A DNA stretch of 64,000 bases. Origin: Platycnemis pennipes (taxonomy: Eukaryota; Arthropoda; Insecta; Odonata; Platycnemididae). A program made the position numbers and the translations under genes. This document shows positions 59,640-64,000 of this stretch, piece by piece; the first letter of the stretch is position 1, and every line of letters starts with the position of its first letter. The notes under the pieces are model-generated. The model did not search any database. It saw only the letters and a list, made by a program, of their open reading frames with translations, and was not told the DNA's origin. Where the stretch lies: contig OW121846.1 of NCBI GenBank assembly GCA_933228895.1, positions 43,418,107-43,482,106 on the forward strand. Reading direction: 5' to 3'.

Positions 59640-60102
59640 CCTTTTTTTTAGTTTTTCAGCGAAATATTTTGTGGAATCAACTTTCACTATAACCGTTGTT
59701 CAAACCTATGGTTGTGATAGTCATTAGTGCTTCGGTAAATGCACTCTCACTTAAAGGGATACATACGAGTCTGTTCATCATTGCATGTAATGAAGCAAGT
59801 TTTTGAGGGAAGGCGTGTTGGAATTTGAATGTTATTTTGACATCAGGAAAAGTGCTTTTCCTAAAAATGGAAAATATGTGCCCTTCTTCACTTAGGGAGA
59901 TAGTCAAATCTAGAAAGGCCTAGAAGTGGCCTCCAAACTTAATAGTAAAAAACATGGAGGGGTGGAGTGTGTTAAGTAGATCTAAAAATGATTTTAGTCT
60001 TCTATTATTCCCATTCCAAAGGCAAATAATGTTATCCACATATCTAAAATAGTATTTTAGGTTCTTTAGCCGCGGGTTATTGGAGAATACCAACCAGGGC
60101 AT
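59640..60102 (-). pseudogene. Penelope-like reverse transcriptase fragment (catalytic region)
   Basis: On the minus strand, frame 60102-59920 reads NNPRLKNLKYYFRYVDNIIC and LKSFLDLLNTLHPSMFFTIK. YVDN stands where YVDD is expected, so the second catalytic Asp is lost. After one in-frame TAG (59917-59919, directly after GGHF) the frame continues AFLDLTISLSEEGHIFSIFR, KSTFPDV and NGYSES (to 59677), and then fades in another frame to about 59640. This is a short 5'- and 3'-truncated relic. It may be the same family as the motif-B fragment at 39430-39705, since both share the F-N-P-K-TW/W-Y-R-type approach, but overlap is too small to tell. Confidence 0.82.
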
Positions 60103-60152
60103 GTAAGTTGTGCGTTTGTCTTACAATTAAGAACCTGAGTTTTTTTATCGTA

Positions 60153-60276
60153 ACGGTTACAATGGTATATCAATTTATATAAGTGTAAAATCAAAAGTAT
60201 GTGAATCACGAAATGGTCATCCATGAGTAAGAATCTTCTGTTATTCCTCCATCATCGTCATCCTCCAACAAAAAAC
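60153..60276. repeat. Direct repeat, unit 1
   Basis: 'acggttacaatggtatatca' onwards for 124 bp matches 61184-61307 with only about eight differences by eye. It may mark ends of a non-autonomous element or a segmental duplication. Confidence 0.85.
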
Positions 60277-61183
60277 TGAAGGCGTGAAACAACCTTAGCT
60301 GTTGGAGCATCTAAAACTGAAATGAACCTTAATTTCTTAAATCTCCTATTCAACTTCACCTGTTGATGCATCGCCAAACACACTCCGTCCACGTAATTCA
60401 GTGTTGCCAACTCCCATCAATGCTAAGCCTTCATTCTTTTCTTGATTCATCTACCCTAAACCCTTCAATCCCTCCACCACGATGAAGTATATATCACTCT
60501 CAGATCCTTCTCCTACTAAGCCCTTAGAATAATGCTGTAGAGTTAAAACCGGTCAATTAATTTTAAAAGCCTGACAAATATTGCAAAGTTTTCATTCCTT
60601 AAGCAGGAAGGTTTTCCACAAAGTGCCACAAGCAGTAGACATTACAACACGTTTTAAGTTTGGTTCTTAACCTATTGAGCAACGAATATTTTTGGTTTTC
60701 TCTTGCTATAACATCGCAACCCCTCGCAAAAGTATAGGATTTTTATTCACAGTGAAAAAGAAGAAATTTGGCTCCCTGCACTATCAAAATATAATTTCAA
60801 ATTGCGTCACATTTTTAGGGTGCATTATACTGAAATGAATCACACAAACTACACAAAAATAATTGGTTATGTGTAGGCTGCAGTGACTGTACAGTAGATG
60901 ATAGCATATTATTGTTACAATTTCTAGCACCCACTGAAGAAGCATATCGCATCAACAGGAGTGGGTGCTCCCAATATTAAAATTCACTAGTCGAAGAAGT
61001 AGTTTATGGTAATTCTGGGAGAAAATGAGACATTTATGACAATAGAAAACTGTAACAATCAATTTTGTTCTAATGCAAACGTAAGGCATTGTTGTTAGGG
61101 AATTAGGGATTAACAATAGCGCTGGTCCAAATTATCGAAGGAATGAACATGAAATTAAACGCTTTAAAAAGCAATTTTAATAG
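60277..61183. other. Sequence between the direct repeats, no gene
   Basis: About 0.9 kb of AT-rich DNA with no coding signal. Confidence 0.45.
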
Positions 61184-61307
61184 ACGGTTACAATGGTATA
61201 TCAATTTATATAAGTGTGAAATCAAAAGTATTTGCATCACGAAATAGTCATCCATGAGTAAGAATCTTCCGTTATTCCTTCATCATCGTCATCACCCAAC
61301 AAAAAAA
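61184..61307. repeat. Direct repeat, unit 2
   Basis: Partner of 60153-60276, offset by 1031 bp, and followed by a short A-run. Confidence 0.85.
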
Positions 61308-61309
61308 AA

Positions 61310-61825
61310 CAAAATCTCGTGAGCTAGCTCCACTCCGCTTGCTCAGCAGACTTCACCAAATTAAATTCTTTCATTGATTGTTAACGTATTAAGGTTCTGT
61401 AGCTCGGGATGGAGGGGCGTTGGTATGCTGGAAGCTGACACACTAACTGAAGTTCCACCAGCGATTCGCAACACGCACGTCTATTCGGTTAATTATTGTG
61501 TCAATCAAATTCAGCCAATGGTTGCCAGCCGTCGATCCCGTCTCTTGGGACGAGGGTGAGTGAGATCGGAGTGGGAAGTGAGTCGAAAAGGGTGGGAGAG
61601 AGGGAATTCGCCTTTGGTTCCCCGGGTGCCACTTCAGAGCGGAATGGTAGAGAGCGCGGTGGAGCCCTGCATTCCAACTTGATGAACGAATAGAGCACCA
61701 ATGAATATGTTCACAGGAACTTTTGCAACGGCGGTAGTACTTTTACTCTAATTATTTCAGCACAGAGATCTCGCACATACCCTGTTTAACTTACTAAATG
61801 ACTTCCGAATAAATGTATCCACAGC
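61310..61825. other. No recognisable gene; G-rich patch
   Basis: 61390-61690 is purine/G-rich with overlapping open frames on both strands and no known motif. Confidence 0.4.
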
Positions 61826-61896
61826 TACATCTACGTAATATCATTCGAGACACCGCGAAGGTGTGTGACAAGGCGTGAAGATCACCAAACACTACA
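61826..61896 (-). repeat. Jockey/CR1-like LINE 3' end, diverged
   Basis: The minus strand reads 'cttcacgccttgtcacacacc' and 'cgcggtgtctcgaatgatattacgtagatgtag'. It directly abuts a second end of the same family. Confidence 0.65.
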
Positions 61897-61897
61897 T

Positions 61898-62325
61898 ACA
61901 TCTACATCAACACAATACCCTGCTAGCCACCATAAATGGGAGTGGCAGGGTTTGAATTCACACCACGCTTATATTATATATCATGCTTAAAGAGGAGTAG
62001 AAACTATATTCTAGTAGTATTCTGGCATAGCAATTAAAAAAAATTAAAATTCCAAAGGAAGCATGCAAAGCGTGATGTTAGCTGGGTTAGCTTAATGTCC
62101 TCATACTGATATGAATATACCTATATATTTATGTACTTCTATTCATATAATCAATTGTGCGAGGAAAGAAGGACATTTTGAATCTGTCGGTTCGGCTGAA
62201 AATTTCTCTAATTTTATGATTATTGTGCAGACTGCAATTGTACTATGGAGTTCGCAAAATAATTTGGAGTAGAGGTGGAGTATTTTGGTAGCAACATACA
62301 TTCGCTACATAGAAATATGCTAGAT
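61898..62325 (-). pseudogene. Jockey/CR1-like LINE C-terminus and 3' end
   Basis: On the minus strand KIREIFSRTDRFKMSFFPRT lies at about 62215-62155, the family's terminal protein motif, followed by a diverged 3' UTR with 'ggacattaagctaacccagctaaca' (about 62100-62075, shared with 50490-50530). The end CCCTGCCACTCCCATTTATG and GTGGCTAGCAGGGTATTGTG closes it near 61898. Upstream coding sequence decays past 62325. Confidence 0.75.
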
Positions 62326-62639
62326 ACAAGAGTAACTTGCAACTAGATGGTTGGTAAGTACATATCAATGAAGTGATCCCTGGTTGTTACGGCATTTCTC
62401 CGCAAATATTTATCTGCATTTCCCAGGCATGCATGGGACTAAGACCAAAGACTACTCAAACAATATTTCACCAACCTATCCCTTGACTGTGCTGCCTCTA
62501 ATGTTCCCTTAAGGCTTGCGGGAAAGATGACATTTTTAGTAAATCGTTGGAACAATATTTCTATTTATTCTTGTTTATTTGTTCAAATCCAACATAATAC
62601 GCAGGGGTCCTTAACTGAAATTGTAAGTCCTACCAATTC

Positions 62640-62720
62640 AGACAACCCAAGCGGGATTCGAACCCGTGACCTTAGGTTGGAGAGGAGTGGGGTAAATCCT
62701 GCCCCAATCGGATTTAGCAA
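62640..62720 (-). repeat. tRNA-derived SINE fragment (family A)
   Basis: The minus strand reads AAGGTCACGGGTTCGAATCC then CGC, a perfect B-box (GGTTCGAATCC) preceded by 'aggatttaccccactcc'. It shares the GGTCACGGGTTYGAATCCCG string with 800-855. No full cloverleaf can be drawn. Confidence 0.5.
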
Positions 62721-63004
62721 TAGGGAAATAACTATATATCCGCAACAGGAAAAGAAAAAAACGCTTATCATTAATATTAACAAGAAAGGGACGTATTGGT
62801 GAAGTTACTAGACGAGTATTGGCCTCCTACCCTCAAGCTCGGAAGTGGCATATACTTTTCAGTGGCATTTTTTTCCCTGCTTGAGTGATGTGAAAATTCT
62901 ACTCAAGCGGGACTTTATTCTATTAAATTAACTAAAATAGCAATCATTATATGTCCGTGGGCTGAATTTTAGACTTTATCTCTATTTTCCCTGATGACGT
63001 TAAA

Positions 63005-63247
63005 AATATTTTGCGAACTCCAACTCACTACGGTAAATTAGACCATAATCCTAAAATTAGAGATATTGATTGCCGAACTGACAGATTCAAAGTTTCCTTC
63101 TTTCCTCGTACAATTAGGGAAACAAATAACTAAATATATCTTAGCATATCATAATCATTTTTCATTCATGACATGCTATGCATGTTTGGTGTGAGTTCAC
63201 TCCCTGCCACACACCTACATGGGGAATTGCAGGGTATTATGTAGATG
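63005..63247 (+). pseudogene. Jockey/CR1-like LINE C-terminus and 3' end
   Basis: PKIRDIDCRTDRFKVSFFPR then TIRETNN and a stop (about 63050-63132), then 'ttggtgtgagttcactccctgccacacacc' and 'gaattgcagggtattatgtagatg', the family 3' end. Only about 85 bp of coding sequence survives. Confidence 0.8.
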
Positions 63248-63290
63248 AGTGGAGAGCACTTCAGCTCAGTGCTCCGTTCTTCTCATGTGA
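63245..63290 (+). repeat. SINE family B fragment
   Basis: GTGGAGAGCACTTCAGCTCA then GTGCTCCGTTC matches the mid-section of the SINE at 48150. It starts exactly where the LINE 3' end stops. Confidence 0.55.
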
Positions 63291-63299
63291 CGTCAAACC

Positions 63300-64000
63300 G
63301 TGCGGAGCGGGGGAGACGTCTTCGCGCACGCCGCCAGGTCGTAAAACTGACGGTATTTCTATTGCTGCGTGAGCTCCCGTTGCACAGAAACTAGCCGTGG
63401 CAAATAGCTGTGGCGGTGACATTTCCTATAATGACTGCGGGAGAGGGAAGTGCAATGAACTCCCGAAAGCACGCGTTTCACGGTGAGGATTTTAAATACA
63501 ATACCATGGCTACTTTCAAGCAATTTCTTAATTGTAGGCTAATGCTTGCACCAACTTTCTCTCCACTCTCACTCCTTCCTTCTAAAACTCCAATAACTTC
63601 TCATACACCGTCTTACCATCTATACTGCTAATGACCTTATGAGTTGTTGGTCACCTTCCTTATTAATGACAACAAACAACAGTTTTAAAAGAGCCACAGT
63701 AACCAGAGTATAAAAACTACAGTGTATAGCTTATAACTAGCCAATCTCTCTAAAGATATTCATTATGATTTTTTTTGTTTTGGCAGCATTTTATTCACAT
63801 TTTTCCATAAATACATGCCTGGAATGATATCTAATTGCTCTAAGAACTAATAAAAAAATATACAGAAACATATTCTGATCAGAGAAAAATCACAATAACA
63901 AATCTCCTTAGAAATCACCTTCCAATTGACTTATTCCTACTACGTAAATGTATTTTAATCGGCGTAGAGTTTTTAGGAAATAATTTAGGAAGCATACCTT
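63300..64000. other. No recognisable gene
   Basis: The open frame 63410-63631 has no known domain. The rest is AT-rich. Confidence 0.45.

Noticed and set aside
62640..62720. Possible tRNA gene on the minus strand
   Set aside because: The B-box and T-arm are good, but no acceptor, D-arm and anticodon arm fit a cloverleaf, and the string recurs inside the Tigger relic. Treated as a SINE fragment.
1..64000. CRISPR arrays, bacterial operons, rRNA genes
   Set aside because: No regularly spaced repeats, no prokaryotic gene density and no rRNA-like sequence; all recognised content is from animal mobile elements.

Overview
This is AT-rich arthropod DNA, most probably insect. The evidence is a dense mix of animal non-LTR retrotransposons (RTE-like and Jockey/CR1-like), Penelope-like retroelements, piggyBac, pogo/Tigger and IS630/mariner-type DNA transposons, MITEs and tRNA-derived SINEs, set in low-GC, intron- or intergenic-like sequence. 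There are no bacterial operons. I found no convincing host protein-coding exon, rRNA or tRNA gene. Every coding stretch that can be recognised belongs to a mobile element, and nearly all carry stops or frameshifts.

Layout. 1-2.65 kb: a degraded Tigger-type transposon. 4-13 kb: mostly unannotatable DNA with a small MITE (6805-7036), a Jockey/CR1-like 3' end, a snap-back repeat with ribozyme-like motifs (9815-9979), a perfect 26-bp-stem hairpin (11037-11093), a CpG-rich patch (11.24-11.68 kb) and a 0.83 kb MITE-like element (12760-13593). 14159-16787 and 33284-35955: two TTAA-flanked copies of one piggyBac family with dead transposases. 17.4-18.4 kb: SINE and Jockey/CR1-like fragments on the minus strand. 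20.2-22.8 kb: a 5'-truncated RTE-like copy abutting a Penelope-like fragment with a GIY-YIG domain and inverted ends, then a large palindrome. 23518-23827: a TTAA-flanked piggyBac MITE. 27805-30599: a second piggyBac family. 32.9-33.0 kb: a near-canonical hammerhead ribozyme fold. 37.7-41.25 kb: fragments of three retroelement lineages and an imperfect tandem repeat. 42.3-43.3 kb: a LINE ORF1 relic. 43.9-44.4 kb: an IS630/mariner-type transposase relic on the minus strand. 50847-54239: a full-length 3.39 kb RTE-like element with a perfect 13-bp target-site duplication and an uninterrupted RT domain. 54.7-63.3 kb: scattered LINE 3' ends, a Penelope RT relic, SINE fragments and a 124-bp direct repeat 1031 bp apart.

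How the parts relate. The most informative signals are terminal structures rather than genes. At least eleven copies of one LINE 3' end carry the same stem-loop. Three unrelated piggyBac families each place a palindrome just inside their inverted repeats. CTGANGA...GAAAC ribozyme-like motifs recur in inverted pairs near Penelope-like sequence, and one (32946-32996) folds as a hammerhead with a 3-bp stem III. Nothing supports a host pathway; the window reads as a TE graveyard with one fairly young RTE-like insertion.
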